64,000 nt of DNA, taken from the NCBI RefSeq assembly GCF_900609045.1, contig NZ_UXAV01000041.1:62001-126000 (forward strand). Reading direction: 5' to 3'. Below, one piece after another: positions 54,398-62,388 of the stretch. How positions within the stretch are numbered: position 1 is the first letter of the stretch; every line of letters starts with the position of its first letter. The position numbers were made by a program, and so were the translations under genes. The DNA is from Filibacter tadaridae. Its GTDB lineage: Bacteria > Bacillota > Bacilli > Bacillales_A > Planococcaceae. The notes beneath the pieces are model-generated. The model saw nothing but the letters and a program-made list of their open reading frames with translations, did no database searches and had not been told where the DNA came from.

Positions 54398-54646
54398 ATG
54401 CCAAACGACCAGCTGCAAATGCTGCTAACACAAACGCCGGAAGAAGGGTATAAACTGGCGGTTAAGCTTGCACAAAAAGGGATAGAGCTTACACAGCCTT
54501 CTGAAGAAATCAGGCAAATGTTGCGTCCGGTATATTCCAGAAATCCGGATAGCTTAATAGCGGCATCACAAGTCGTCGCGATTCATTTTCAAACAGTAGC
54601 TGCCGCAAACAACTATTGGAGGATGTGGACACCACTTTATCGGTAA
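54398..54646 (+). CDS. Small conserved protein, paralog of 53211-53435
   Basis: 82 aa from ATG 54398 (AAGGA upstream); a longer frame from 54272 has no SD. TPEEGYKLAVKLAQKGIELTQPSEEIRQMLRPVYSRNPDSLIAASQVVAIHFQTVAAANNYW aligns without gaps to the first copy at roughly half the positions. It then adds RMWTPLYR. Divergence between copies points to an old duplication. Function unknown. Confidence 0.6.
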   Translation: MPNDQLQMLLTQTPEEGYKLAVKLAQKGIELTQPSEEIRQMLRPVYSRNPDSLIAASQVVAIHFQTVAAANNYWRMWTPLYR

Positions 54647-54670
54647 CACCTAATTGATTGGATAGTGAAA

Positions 54671-54717
54671 GGTACCGGGTTATAAAGCAATTCAAAGTTG
54701 TTTTATAACCCGGTACC
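54671..54717. repeat. Palindromic element A, copy 2
   Basis: GGTACCGGGTTATAAA pairs with TTTATAACCCGGTACC. Compared with copy 1 (32116-32162), both changed arm positions keep pairing. It follows the small gene and sits next to element B copy 1. Confidence 0.75.
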
Positions 54718-54726
54718 CAAAATTAA

Positions 54727-54757
54727 TTATTTAAACTTTTACGATCATTTCTTGCAT
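54727..54757. repeat. Short repeat B, copy 1
   Basis: TTATTTAAACTTTTACGATC then ATTTCTTGCATA. It matches 55814-55850 and 61267-61303 in TTTAAAC.TT.ACGAT..T.TCTT.CA. Confidence 0.5.
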
Positions 54758-54805
54758 ACATCACATTGTTCAATTCTTCTGTTGCGTCGTTCCAACAACA
54801 TTCTT

Positions 54806-55762
54806 TCACTCGAAGTTACTAAGCAGTTCGCGCACTTCATCTGTTGACTCTGTGCTCATCAATTGATTTCTCAATTCACCTGCCCCTTTGAACTCACGAA
54901 TATAGATCTTAAAAAAGCGACGAAGAGGCTTGAATGGTAGAGGCTCCAATTCTGTTGAATATTTATCGTGGAGGTCAAGCTGCAACCTTAAAAGATCAAG
55001 CAATTCCTTACTACTATGTTCTCTTGGCTCTTTTTCAAAAGCAAATGGATTTTTGAAAATACCTCGTCCAATCATAACCCCATCCACACCGTATTGTTCA
55101 GCGAGCTCCAAGCCAGTTTGACGATCAGGAATATCCCCATTGATTGTCAAAAGTGTATCTGGCGCTACCTCATCACGAAGTTTCTTAATCTCCGGGATTA
55201 GTTCCCAATGCGCATCTACTTTGCTCATTTCCTTTTTGGTACGCAGATGAATGGATAGATTTGCGATGTCTTGTTCCAATATGTGTGTCAACCAGCCGCG
55301 CCACTCGTCCACGTCCGTATAACCAAGCCTTGTCTTCACACTTACAGGCAATCCTCCTGCTTTTGCTGCTTGTATGATATCTGCTGCATTATCAGGATAA
55401 TTAATCAGCCCGCTTCCTTTCCCTTTTGCCGCCACATTAGGCACAGGGCAGCCCATATTGATATCCACCCCCTTAAAACCTTGTTTCGCCATACCAATAC
55501 TCATTTCCCGAAAGTTTTCAGGCTTATTCCCCCATATATGGGCCACAATGGGTTGTTCATCTTCTGTAAAAGTCAAACGTCCGCGCAAACTAAAGATACC
55601 TTCTGGATGACTGAAACTCTCCGTATTCGTAAACTCAGTAAAAAACACATCAGGCTTTGCTGCTTCACTCACTACATGGCGAAAAACAACATTCGTTACA
55701 TCTTCCATTGGCGCTAATATAAAAAACGGTCGTGGTAACTCACGCCAAAAATTATCTTTCAT
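54806..55762 (-). CDS. dus: tRNA-dihydrouridine synthase family protein
   Basis: About 318 aa. An FMN TIM barrel reducing uridine to dihydrouridine in tRNA. N-terminal [37 protein letters not shown] (catalytic Cys in NMGCP), [31 protein letters not shown] and [16 protein letters not shown]. The HLRT segment resembles the DusC-like subgroup. The start could be ATG 55762 or TTG 55774; the AAAGGA site is not ideally spaced for either. Specific tRNA position not assigned. Confidence 0.88.
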   Translation of the reverse strand: MKDNFWRELPRPFFILAPMEDVTNVVFRHVVSEAAKPDVFFTEFTNTESFSHPEGIFSLRGRLTFTEDEQPIVAHIWGNKPENFREMSIGMAKQGFKGVDINMGCPVPNVAAKGKGSGLINYPDNAADIIQAAKAGGLPVSVKTRLGYTDVDEWRGWLTHILEQDIANLSIHLRTKKEMSKVDAHWELIPEIKKLRDEVAPDTLLTINGDIPDRQTGLELAEQYGVDGVMIGRGIFKNPFAFEKEPREHSSKELLDLLRLQLDLHDKYSTELEPLPFKPLRRFFKIYIREFKGAGELRNQLMSTESTDEVRELLSNFE

Positions 55763-55813
55763 ACTCGAATTCAAATCCTTTCATTATTTTCCCGTACCTG
55801 GAACGATCAATTA

Positions 55814-55850
55814 TGATTGTTTAAACCTTCACGATAGTATCTTACATAGG
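55814..55850. repeat. Short repeat B, copy 2
   Basis: TGATTGTTTAAACCTTCACG then ATAGTATCTTACATAGG. It lies just upstream of the dus gene. Confidence 0.5.
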
Positions 55851-55911
55851 CACGTTAAATTCATGTTAATCTTACCACAAAAAGTAGAAAACGAAGGCGC
55901 CTAGATTTTTT

Positions 55912-56232
55912 TTAGTTACCTAGGTTATCGTCTTTCATTTTCATATTTAAAGCATCATAATCCTCTTTACTAAAAGTTACGGTTACCCTGGCGACTCTTT
56001 TTGAATTTGGATACAAATATAATTGTTGATTAAACTTCACCCCTAGCGGAGCAATCATTTGATAGATCAGATTTAAAATATGGAAACAATCTAAATCCAC
56101 GCCATCTTTCAAATGATTTTTCATACTTATAACCACAATATTCTCAATGGTTTCGAATCTAACTTTTCTGAGAGAAATATCATTAACCTTGCACATTTTC
56201 TTTATAAGTTGCTTGAAAACATCCGAATCCAC
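55912..56232 (-). CDS. Hypothetical protein (106 aa)
   Basis: A GTG at 56232 follows AGGGGA at good distance. The product MDSDVFKQLIKKMCKVNDISLRKVRFETIENIVVISMKNH... has mixed alpha/beta character and ends with a charged FSKEDYDALNMKMKDDN. No motif, signal peptide or membrane helix. Not recognised. Confidence 0.6.
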   Translation of the reverse strand: MDSDVFKQLIKKMCKVNDISLRKVRFETIENIVVISMKNHLKDGVDLDCFHILNLIYQMIAPLGVKFNQQLYLYPNSKRVARVTVTFSKEDYDALNMKMKDDNLGN

Positions 56233-56339
56233 TTCATTTCCCCCTATAGTAACTTGTACTTCCTAAACAATCTGGCCCGATCAAGCAAAAATGGGCGCAA
56301 TGCTTATTCTGCGAAAGTCCGGATAATGGAAATCAATAA

Positions 56340-56674
56340 TTAAAGATGATAGTCAAATACAACGTATACAACACGCCAAATTAGGTATGCAGTAATAATT
56401 ACGTTGAAAATAATCGGTACCACTTTTTTTAATTCAATATCAAAGTTATTGAGAATAAAGCGGTATAAAAGAAAAATGACAGTTATTAAAACGAAATTAA
56501 ACAGTGGGAAGCCGACACTATAAACAAGTTTTGAACCAATACCAATGTCACCAGGCGGTCCATCAGCAGCTGTAAAACGTACACTGTAAGTCCACAATAT
56601 TAGCATCCAGTGAAACCCATAAGTCCAAGCGATTACTCCCATGAAATAAAACAAGTTAGCAAAAAAACCTTCAC
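56340..56674 (-). pseudogene. Small membrane protein with homopolymer frameshift near the start
   Basis: GTG 56674 has an excellent SD (AGGAGA) and begins MKVF, then breaks at a run of seven T (56661-56667). With eight T the frame reads MKVFFANLFYFMGVIAWTYGFHWM and joins the main frame, which is open to 56340. The protein would be about 111 aa with three helices (FMGVIAWTYGFHWMLILW, LVYSVGFPLFNFVLITVIFLLY, VVPIIFNVIITAYLIWRVVYVVF). Transcriptional slippage or a sequencing error could restore it. Family unknown. Confidence 0.55.
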
Positions 56675-56791
56675 TTTACATTCTCCTAAAAGACACTCTT
56701 AATTAGTATCACTGCAACAAAGTGGCCCTAATACTGAATAAGCGCAGATCCTTACTTTGGAAATGCGCCCATTTATCGAACAAGTTGATAC

Positions 56792-57043
56792 TTATTTTTT
56801 AGGCATAGCGAATGTCGCAGAAATACCATTGTTTTCTTCAATTTTCATAAATATTTCATTAAGAACTTCTAATGCTCTTTCTTTTGATTCATACTTCCCC
56901 AAGTCTTTACTCCATTCGTCTAAAGTCGAACTGCTAACAAAACCTTTTATTTTTTTCCCGTTTACAGTAACTTCTTTTACATTTATCAAACTTTGGTTAT
57001 CTTGTGTAGAAATCCATAACATAGAAAAACTCATCCCTTTCAT
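56792..57043 (-). CDS. Small conserved hypothetical protein
   Basis: At most 83 aa. The likely core begins MLWISTQDNQSLINVKEVTVNGKKIKGFV and continues to DLGKYESKERALEVLNEIFMKIEENNGISATFAMP. This looks like a compact beta-alpha protein seen in many Firmicutes without known function. Three ATGs (57043, 57034, 57022) are possible starts; 57022 gives the family-like MLWI N-terminus but has a long SD spacing. Confidence 0.65.
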   Translation of the reverse strand: MKGMSFSMLWISTQDNQSLINVKEVTVNGKKIKGFVSSSTLDEWSKDLGKYESKERALEVLNEIFMKIEENNGISATFAMPKK

Positions 57044-57373
57044 CCATACTTATTTCCAATCTATACCACAACTTGGCCCGATCTTTGAAGTCAGTTCTTA
57101 TTGAAATTAAATCAGACTAGCACAACAAGTATAACATTTATAATTCACCATACGTATGGCTTTCACATTAATCATCCAGAAGATGTGAAGGGGTAAGCGC
57201 CTATCTTTTACAGGTACATTTGTAGTCATTCAGAGAGAAAGCATTTTACGGTGACAGTCACTCACACTTTAGAGTTTTCCATGAAATACGCTTCGGCGAC
57301 CACTATGAAGGCGCCTGCGCTAGATTTACTTAATTGCGTGAGTGCTGTGCATTGTAAAATGCCATCCTAACAC

Positions 57374-57462
57374 CATAATCCCTGAACCCAGCAACGTTTT
57401 CTTACCACACAACATATTCTCGAAAGCTCACAACATAATCCCCGAACCTCGCAACGTTTTCT
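57374..57462. repeat. Direct repeat, two 29-bp units at 60-bp period
   Basis: CATAATCCC.GAACC..GCAACGTTTTCT occurs at 57374-57402 and 57434-57462 with three differences. A third short echo (CTCACAAC) follows. Confidence 0.65.
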
Positions 57463-57482
57463 CCACACCTCACAACGACTAA

Positions 57483-57539
57483 GGATGCCAGGTACCGCCA
57501 CCATTTGCGCACTACAAATCGTGGCGGTACCTGGCATCC
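57483..57539. repeat. Palindromic element D, perfect copy
   Basis: A perfect 19-bp arm GGATGCCAGGTACCGCCAC (57483-57501) pairs with its complement at 57521-57539 around a 19-base loop. It sits 27 bases after the 3' end of ykoC. There is no T run, so any terminator role would rest on the hairpin alone. Confidence 0.75.
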
Positions 57540-57565
57540 CGTGACAAATTTTAGTTATTCGTTTT

Positions 57566-58336
57566 TCATGTCCACAAAACCCCTACTATACAACTAGCGA
57601 ACAGAAGGAGTAGAAATAAGGCAGAGAGTATCCAGTCATTAATTCCCAGCGGTATTGGTTTATAGAATTCGCTACGCGGCGCACCCGTGAAACCTCGTGC
57701 TTCCATCGCGAATGCCGCCCGTTCAGCTTTTCGTACCGCAGCCGCAAGGAGAGGGATCAGTATTCTTTTCATCCCAAAAATGCGCTGCCACCACCATTTT
57801 TCATCCCCAACGCCTCGCAACCTATGGGCGTGCCGGATTTGAATGAATTCATCTTTGACAACAGGCAAGAATTGATAGCCAACCAACATCCCATAAGCAA
57901 GTTTCGGCGACAGTCGGAACTGCTGCATTAAACTCATCACGAATTTCACCGGTTGTGTTGTCAAGGCAAAAAGAAGCGAAATAGAAGAAAAGGCGATGAC
58001 GCGAAAGGATAGCGATAACGCCCGTGACAATTGTTCGTTCGTTACGACAATACTTTTCCATGTCCAAATGACCATACCTCCAGTTTCAGCGGCAAATAAA
58101 ACCGTCGTCCACAAATAACCGAAAGCCGTAATAGAGAAAGGAATCATCATAAGTAGCCACAGTTTCCAGTTCACACGACTTAGAACCAATTGAATAGATA
58201 CAATCCCAACAAAAAACAATGCAGGTGTCCAAGGGTTGAAAAACCAAGCCAGCGTCAACATGGAAACGACGACTACGAGAAATTTAATAGCAGGATTCAT
58301 GTCATGAAGTTGTTCACGAAATTCCACAAAGAACAC
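57566..58336 (-). CDS. ykoC: ECF transporter transmembrane (EcfT) subunit YkoC
   Basis: 256 aa with five or six membrane helices and the EcfT/CbiQ coupling motifs, including AVRKAERAAFAMEARGF (the A-R-G helix that contacts the ATPase). With YkoE and YkoD it forms an importer for thiamine precursors (hydroxymethylpyrimidine) in Bacillus. The start overlaps ykoD by 23 bases, showing tight coupling. Last gene of ykoFEDC. Confidence 0.9.
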   Translation of the reverse strand: MFFVEFREQLHDMNPAIKFLVVVVSMLTLAWFFNPWTPALFFVGIVSIQLVLSRVNWKLWLLMMIPFSITAFGYLWTTVLFAAETGGMVIWTWKSIVVTNEQLSRALSLSFRVIAFSSISLLFALTTQPVKFVMSLMQQFRLSPKLAYGMLVGYQFLPVVKDEFIQIRHAHRLRGVGDEKWWWQRIFGMKRILIPLLAAAVRKAERAAFAMEARGFTGAPRSEFYKPIPLGINDWILSALFLLLLFASCIVGVLWT

Positions 58337-59762
58337 CCCCTACAGGTGGGAGTAGCGCATGTTCATATAGAAGCGTTTCATTTCCCCAAACGTCTGCCGC
58401 ATTAAATCGACCTGTTACTTGTCCTTCTTTCATTAAATAAACAGTATCGGCAACGGATGCTGCAAACTCCATATCATGCGTCACGATGAGCACAGCAAGA
58501 CCCTCTTCTGCCCGAGCGTGAATCAGGTGGTGAAGTTCCAACAAAGCCGCTTCATCTTGCCCACTCGTCGGTTCATCCAACAGTAAGACAGGTCGTTTTT
58601 CAGCAAGCATGGCTGCAATTGCCGTTCTTCGCTTTTGCCCATGACTGATTGCAAATGGGTGGGCGTCACGAATGTCGTCCAAACGCAACCGGTGCATTAA
58701 ATCATCGACGAGTTCGGGCACCACATTTTTTGAAAAGAGAATTTCATCTTCCACCCGTTGTGAGACGAATAAGTGTTCAGGTGACTGGGGAACGTACCCC
58801 GGTAAAATGGTTCCACTTTCGATTATTCCTTTTGACAGAGGAATGATTCCACAAATCGTTTTCAATAGCGTCGATTTTCCGCTACCATTATGTCCTGCCA
58901 GTACGGCGATTTCCCCACGTTTCAGCTGTATGGACACATCTTTCAAAAGTTTTTTTCCCTTCACTTCCACAGAAATACCCCGCGCTTCAAATACAGTTTC
59001 CTCTTCGATAGATGTAAATCTTTTGGTGAATGAAATCGGAGCAGCTACTACGGAATCCGATTGTTCGACGAATCCGCCTGTAACTACTTTCAAACGACGA
59101 CGGAAAAAGTCTTTCCAAGAATCAAGGCGATGTTCGACCGCCACAACTGTCCATCCGTATTTTCTTTGCAGTTCGTCCAACCAAATCACATATTCTTGTG
59201 CAGTTACTGGATCAAGATGTGACAAAGGCTCATCAAGTATAAGAACGTCCGGCTTCATCAAAATGGCACATGCTGTAGCAACGCGTTGCTTCATACCACC
59301 GGACAGCGTTTGAATACGTGCATTTCTTACGTGGGTTAACCCGGTCACATGTAGCGCTCCCATAATCCGTTCTTCCATAAGCGCACGCGGTACCTGTAAA
59401 TTCTCCAAAGTGAACGCCATTTCTTCTTCCACCGTCGGCATGCAAAATTGGGAATCCGGATCTTGAAACACCGTAGCTATGCGGGCATTTACTTCACCAG
59501 GTGAATAGGCATTATGATTTTTTTCAAATAACGTGATTGAACCCGTGACAATTCCATCACAACTTACCGGATACAGGCGATTCATCAAATAGAGAAGTGT
59601 GCTTTTTCCACTTCCACTTGGGCCTGTAATGACAACACGTTCTCCTTGATGGATTGTGAATGAAACGTCCCGAAGAATAGGTTCATCGTCTTCGGGAAAC
59701 TGGAATGTGACAGTACTGAATTCAATCACAACCGGGACGCGGCTTTCCTTTAACTCACTCAA
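58314..59762 (-). CDS. ykoD: Dual-domain ECF ATPase YkoD
   Basis: 482 aa with two ABC ATPase domains. First: Walker A GPSGSGKS near residue 42, signature LSGGMKQRV, Walker B VLILDEPLSHLD. Second: GHNGSGKS near 300, ISHGQKRRTAI as the altered signature, LLLDEPTSGQD. ATP hydrolysis drives import through YkoE and YkoC. Overlaps ykoE by 8 bases. Confidence 0.92.
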   Translation of the reverse strand: MSELKESRVPVVIEFSTVTFQFPEDDEPILRDVSFTIHQGERVVITGPSGSGKSTLLYLMNRLYPVSCDGIVTGSITLFEKNHNAYSPGEVNARIATVFQDPDSQFCMPTVEEEMAFTLENLQVPRALMEERIMGALHVTGLTHVRNARIQTLSGGMKQRVATACAILMKPDVLILDEPLSHLDPVTAQEYVIWLDELQRKYGWTVVAVEHRLDSWKDFFRRRLKVVTGGFVEQSDSVVAAPISFTKRFTSIEEETVFEARGISVEVKGKKLLKDVSIQLKRGEIAVLAGHNGSGKSTLLKTICGIIPLSKGIIESGTILPGYVPQSPEHLFVSQRVEDEILFSKNVVPELVDDLMHRLRLDDIRDAHPFAISHGQKRRTAIAAMLAEKRPVLLLDEPTSGQDEAALLELHHLIHARAEEGLAVLIVTHDMEFAASVADTVYLMKEGQVTGRFNAADVWGNETLLYEHALLPPVGGVLCGIS

Positions 59763-60336
59763 CAGACGTCTTCCTTTTTCCTAAAGATATTGCATAGCCA
59801 CGGAGTGCCCCAGTTGCAAGAAGACCGTTAGAAACCCATTGCCCACCGAGTCCTGCAATGAGTGCACCACTCATGATACGAAGTCCGAGCATTAATGCTA
59901 AATAAGAAGGCGCCAATGCCGAGTAGCCCGATACGAAAAAGCCGTACGCGAAACTAAACAATGCAGCGCCGATACCTGCAAGAATCAGAACCCATGTATT
60001 GAAACGTTTATAGCCCGTTATCGCAAATGCAGCCTCCGCACCAAGGCCTTGCACCAGTCCACTCAAAATAAGACGGGGGCCGACTGCGTTGCCGATCATC
60101 ACTTCAATTACCGCTGCCATTGTTTCAGATAAAACTGCGGCCCCAGGTTTCCGAATAATGTACATAGAAATGATGGAAACAATAAACCAAATCCCAAACA
60201 TCCATTCAAACGCAATCGGTCCGATAAAACCCGACCAAATATTACCGACATGGACGAATAATAAATAGACAACGGCGAATACGACGGAAAACACGGATAG
60301 CAGAACAACTTCTTTTAGTTTCCATGATTTGAGCAT
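59755..60336 (-). CDS. ykoE: ECF substrate-binding (S) component YkoE
   Basis: 193 aa with about six helices, matching YkoE: WKLKEVVLLSVFSVVFAVVYLLF at the start, then VEVMIGNAVGPRLILSGLVQGLGAEAAFAITGYK and GLLATGALRGYAI near the end. It binds the thiamine precursor in the membrane. It is one base from ykoF, inside a TPP-riboswitch operon, which supports the substrate class. Confidence 0.92.
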   Translation of the reverse strand: MLKSWKLKEVVLLSVFSVVFAVVYLLFVHVGNIWSGFIGPIAFEWMFGIWFIVSIISMYIIRKPGAAVLSETMAAVIEVMIGNAVGPRLILSGLVQGLGAEAAFAITGYKRFNTWVLILAGIGAALFSFAYGFFVSGYSALAPSYLALMLGLRIMSGALIAGLGGQWVSNGLLATGALRGYAISLGKRKTSVE

Positions 60337-60337
60337 A

Positions 60338-60943
60338 TTATGAACCCCCTTTGTGTGAAGGGCTGTTAATGCTCATGTTTACTGTCATGACGAGGTGCTT
60401 ATTCTGTTCGGAACGTGCGTGCATAAATGTTTCTTCCAAAAAAGCAAATACATCATGAATGTCCCCGTGCAATCCACTTGCATAATGCATACTTTCGTTA
60501 AAGACACCGCATTCTTTCGCACGTTCTACTTCTTTGTAAATAATCGCCATATAATCTGGATTGTTCATCGGATATAACCCAAATTGCGAAGATACATATT
60601 GACGATAGTCTTTAACGTTAGGTTCATTCACCAAGACATCCTCTTTTTCTAAATAACTGTCGCCCGTAGTATCGCCAGGACAACCAATTGAAAAAGTCCC
60701 ATTAAATGCAACATGCGCTCCTGTTGCCGCTGCATGTAAAACGATGGCCTTCGCTGTATCAAAAACGTGAATTTCCTTCCCACGCATGACGGTACTAACA
60801 TCATCTGTATGCATCCACACATTCGATGTATCCGCTTTGGAGAGAGCCCCTTTAATAATTTCTACAAAGTTGTCCGCCATTGGATGGATTGAAAACCTCA
60901 ATCCAACAATCGGACTCGTACCGCAAGACAAAGATGATTTCAA
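60338..60943 (-). CDS. ykoF: YkoF, thiamine/HMP-binding protein
   Basis: 201 aa with two ferredoxin-like halves (Ykof domain): GLRFSIHPMADNFVEIIKGALSKADTSNVWMHTDDVSTVMRGKE and GLYPMNNPDYMAIIYKEVERAKECGVFNESMHYASGLHGDIHDVFAFLEETF. B. subtilis YkoF is about 200 aa and binds thiamine in crystals. TTG start with AGGGGGA at good distance. First gene after the TPP riboswitch. Confidence 0.93.
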   Translation of the reverse strand: MKSSLSCGTSPIVGLRFSIHPMADNFVEIIKGALSKADTSNVWMHTDDVSTVMRGKEIHVFDTAKAIVLHAAATGAHVAFNGTFSIGCPGDTTGDSYLEKEDVLVNEPNVKDYRQYVSSQFGLYPMNNPDYMAIIYKEVERAKECGVFNESMHYASGLHGDIHDVFAFLEETFMHARSEQNKHLVMTVNMSINSPSHKGGS

Positions 60944-60968
60944 AATCGTTTCCCCCTATTTTTCTCCA

Positions 60969-60998
60969 CAAAAAAAGCCGCACCCGTGAAGCTGCAGC
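60969..60998 (-). terminator. TPP riboswitch terminator
   Basis: On the - strand GCTGCA pairs with TGCGGC around a short loop and is followed by TTTTTTTG. An alternative upstream pairing CGTGAA/TTCACG would break this stem, forming the antiterminator. Confidence 0.7.
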
Positions 60999-61033
60999 TA
61001 TTTTTCACGTATAGAGATCTAGTGAAAAAGTAA

Positions 61034-61125
61034 CCGCACTTCCCCACGCCAGTATTACCTGGTTCGAGTTATAAGGGATTGTAGCAAATGCTCTCATCTC
61101 AGCCAAAAATAGGCACCCCTAGTGC
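61034..61125 (-). promoter_or_regulatory. TPP (THI-box) riboswitch of ykoFEDC
   Basis: On the - strand: GCACTAGGGGTGCC, then GGCTGAGATGAGA, CCCTTATAACTCGAACCAGGTAATACTGG in pieces, and GCGTGGGGAAGTGC closing P1. All conserved core parts of the thi box are present. TPP binding should cause termination and shut off precursor uptake. Confidence 0.93.
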
Positions 61126-61213
61126 AGAAAACGTATGCGATTTTTAATGTGAATCTATTATTTTGCCGAAGTCTCTTCAGCGCCTTTAGTGTATAGTATG
61201 AATCTTTCTTTGT

Positions 61214-61303
61214 AAAGCAATAATTCAAAGTTATATAATCTTCAGTAGCTGCGTGAGAAACAATCATGATTGTTTAAACCTTTACGATAATTTCTTGCAC
61301 AGG
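61214..61303. repeat. Repeat B copy 3 with a decayed element A next to it
   Basis: 61267-61303 reads TGATTGTTTAAACCTTTACG then ATAATTTCTTGCACAGG. Upstream, TAAAGCAATAATTCAAAG (61214-61231) echoes the centre of element A copy 2. The A-then-B order is the same as at 54671-54757. Confidence 0.45.
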
Positions 61304-61313
61304 TAGATTACAC

Positions 61314-62291
61314 TCAATGACGTGCTTCAATAAACTGCGAATGATTTTTCGTCGCGATAAAGGAATGCGTGAACATCTTGCCGTCTTCTTTTTTACGTAC
61401 ACCCTTTAATAAGGAACCGTTTGTAATGCCTGTGGCAACAAAGAAACAAGCGTCGGTTTTTACGATTTCATCCATTGTTAATACAGCTAGTGGATCAGCT
61501 ATGCCCATCTTGATGCAACGCGCAAATTCTTCATCATTTTCAGGAACAAGTCTTCCTTGGAAGTCTCCTCCAAGACACTTCAAAGCGACAGCAGCAATGA
61601 CGCCTTCTGGTGCACCGCCAGTGCCCACTAACAGATCTACATCCTCTTCATCAATAGCAGTCGAAATCGCACCCGTTATATCTACATCAGAAAACATTCG
61701 TACTTTCGCACCTACATCATACACTTGTTTTATCAAATGATCATGCCGCGGTCTGTCCTGTATCATTACTGTCAATTCACTTACATCTTTCCCTAATGCC
61801 AGTGCAACTGATTTCATGTTTTCTGTTAGAGAAACATTCAGATTGATGCTACCTTTTGCTTTTGTCCCGACTGCAATCTTTTCCATATACATATCAGGTG
61901 CATGTAATAGTGTCCCCTGCTTTGCCACCGCGATGACAGCCAGTGAATTATCCTGCCCTTTTGAGACAAGTGTCGTTCCTTCAACTGGGTCAACTGCTAT
62001 ATCAACAGAAGACCCATTACCCGTTCCAAGCCTTTCGCCAATATAAAGCATTGGTGCCTCATCCATTTCCCCTTCTCCAATGACAATACGGGCATCCATG
62101 TCTATGTGGCCCATTGCATCCCTCATCATTTTTGTTGCAGCGCCATCCGCCTTATTCTTATCCCCTCTACCAATCCACGGGTACACAGCAGTTGCAGCTT
62201 GTTGTACGACTTTTAAAAACTCACTGGTTAGTAACTGTATATCTTGACGTTTTTCCACCTGTAATTCCGTCAATCCGTTCACCCTTCCCAT
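61314..62291 (-). CDS. glpX: Class II fructose-1,6-bisphosphatase
   Basis: 325 aa. Hydrolyses fructose 1,6-bisphosphate (some members also sedoheptulose bisphosphate) in gluconeogenesis. AAVYPWIGRGDKNKADGAATKMMRDAM, VIGEGEMDEAPMLYIGE, DIAVDPVEGTTLVSKGQDNSLAVIA (metal site DPVEGT) and LVGTGGAPEGVIAAVALKCLGG are visible. Length is normal. Downstream of dhaKL but separated by a terminator, so probably transcribed separately. Confidence 0.93.
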   Translation of the reverse strand: MGRVNGLTELQVEKRQDIQLLTSEFLKVVQQAATAVYPWIGRGDKNKADGAATKMMRDAMGHIDMDARIVIGEGEMDEAPMLYIGERLGTGNGSSVDIAVDPVEGTTLVSKGQDNSLAVIAVAKQGTLLHAPDMYMEKIAVGTKAKGSINLNVSLTENMKSVALALGKDVSELTVMIQDRPRHDHLIKQVYDVGAKVRMFSDVDITGAISTAIDEEDVDLLVGTGGAPEGVIAAVALKCLGGDFQGRLVPENDEEFARCIKMGIADPLAVLTMDEIVKTDACFFVATGITNGSLLKGVRKKEDGKMFTHSFIATKNHSQFIEARH

Positions 62292-62328
62292 AACTATTTA
62301 ATTGTTTTTGATAGTAAAAACTACTTAA

Positions 62329-62378
62329 ATAAAAAACCACTGCCCATTTATCCAATTACGACTGTCGATGGGCAGTGG
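62329..62378 (-). terminator. Terminator after dhaL
   Basis: On the - strand CCACTGCCCAT pairs with ATGGGCAGTGG, followed by TTTTTTATTT. It separates dhaL from glpX. Confidence 0.8.
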
Positions 62379-62388
62379 ATATTAATTG

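Larger units (their letters stand above)
57044..57565. other. Repeat-rich intergenic region
   Basis: No gene seen in about 520 bases. Holds a GTGACAGTCACTCACAC fragment of element C (57242), a possible remnant of the structured repeat near 57290-57325 (GCTTCGGCG ... AAGGCGCCT), direct repeats (57374-57462) and palindrome D (57483-57539). Confidence 0.5.

Noticed and set aside
55885..55905. GAAGGCGCCTAGA as a further copy of the structured repeat
   Set aside because: Only the 6-8 base outer arm matches and the opposite arm is missing, so it can be chance.
58672..59313. 213-codon + strand ORF inside ykoD
   Set aside because: Antisense to two well-conserved ATPase domains, no ribosome site, low-complexity composition.
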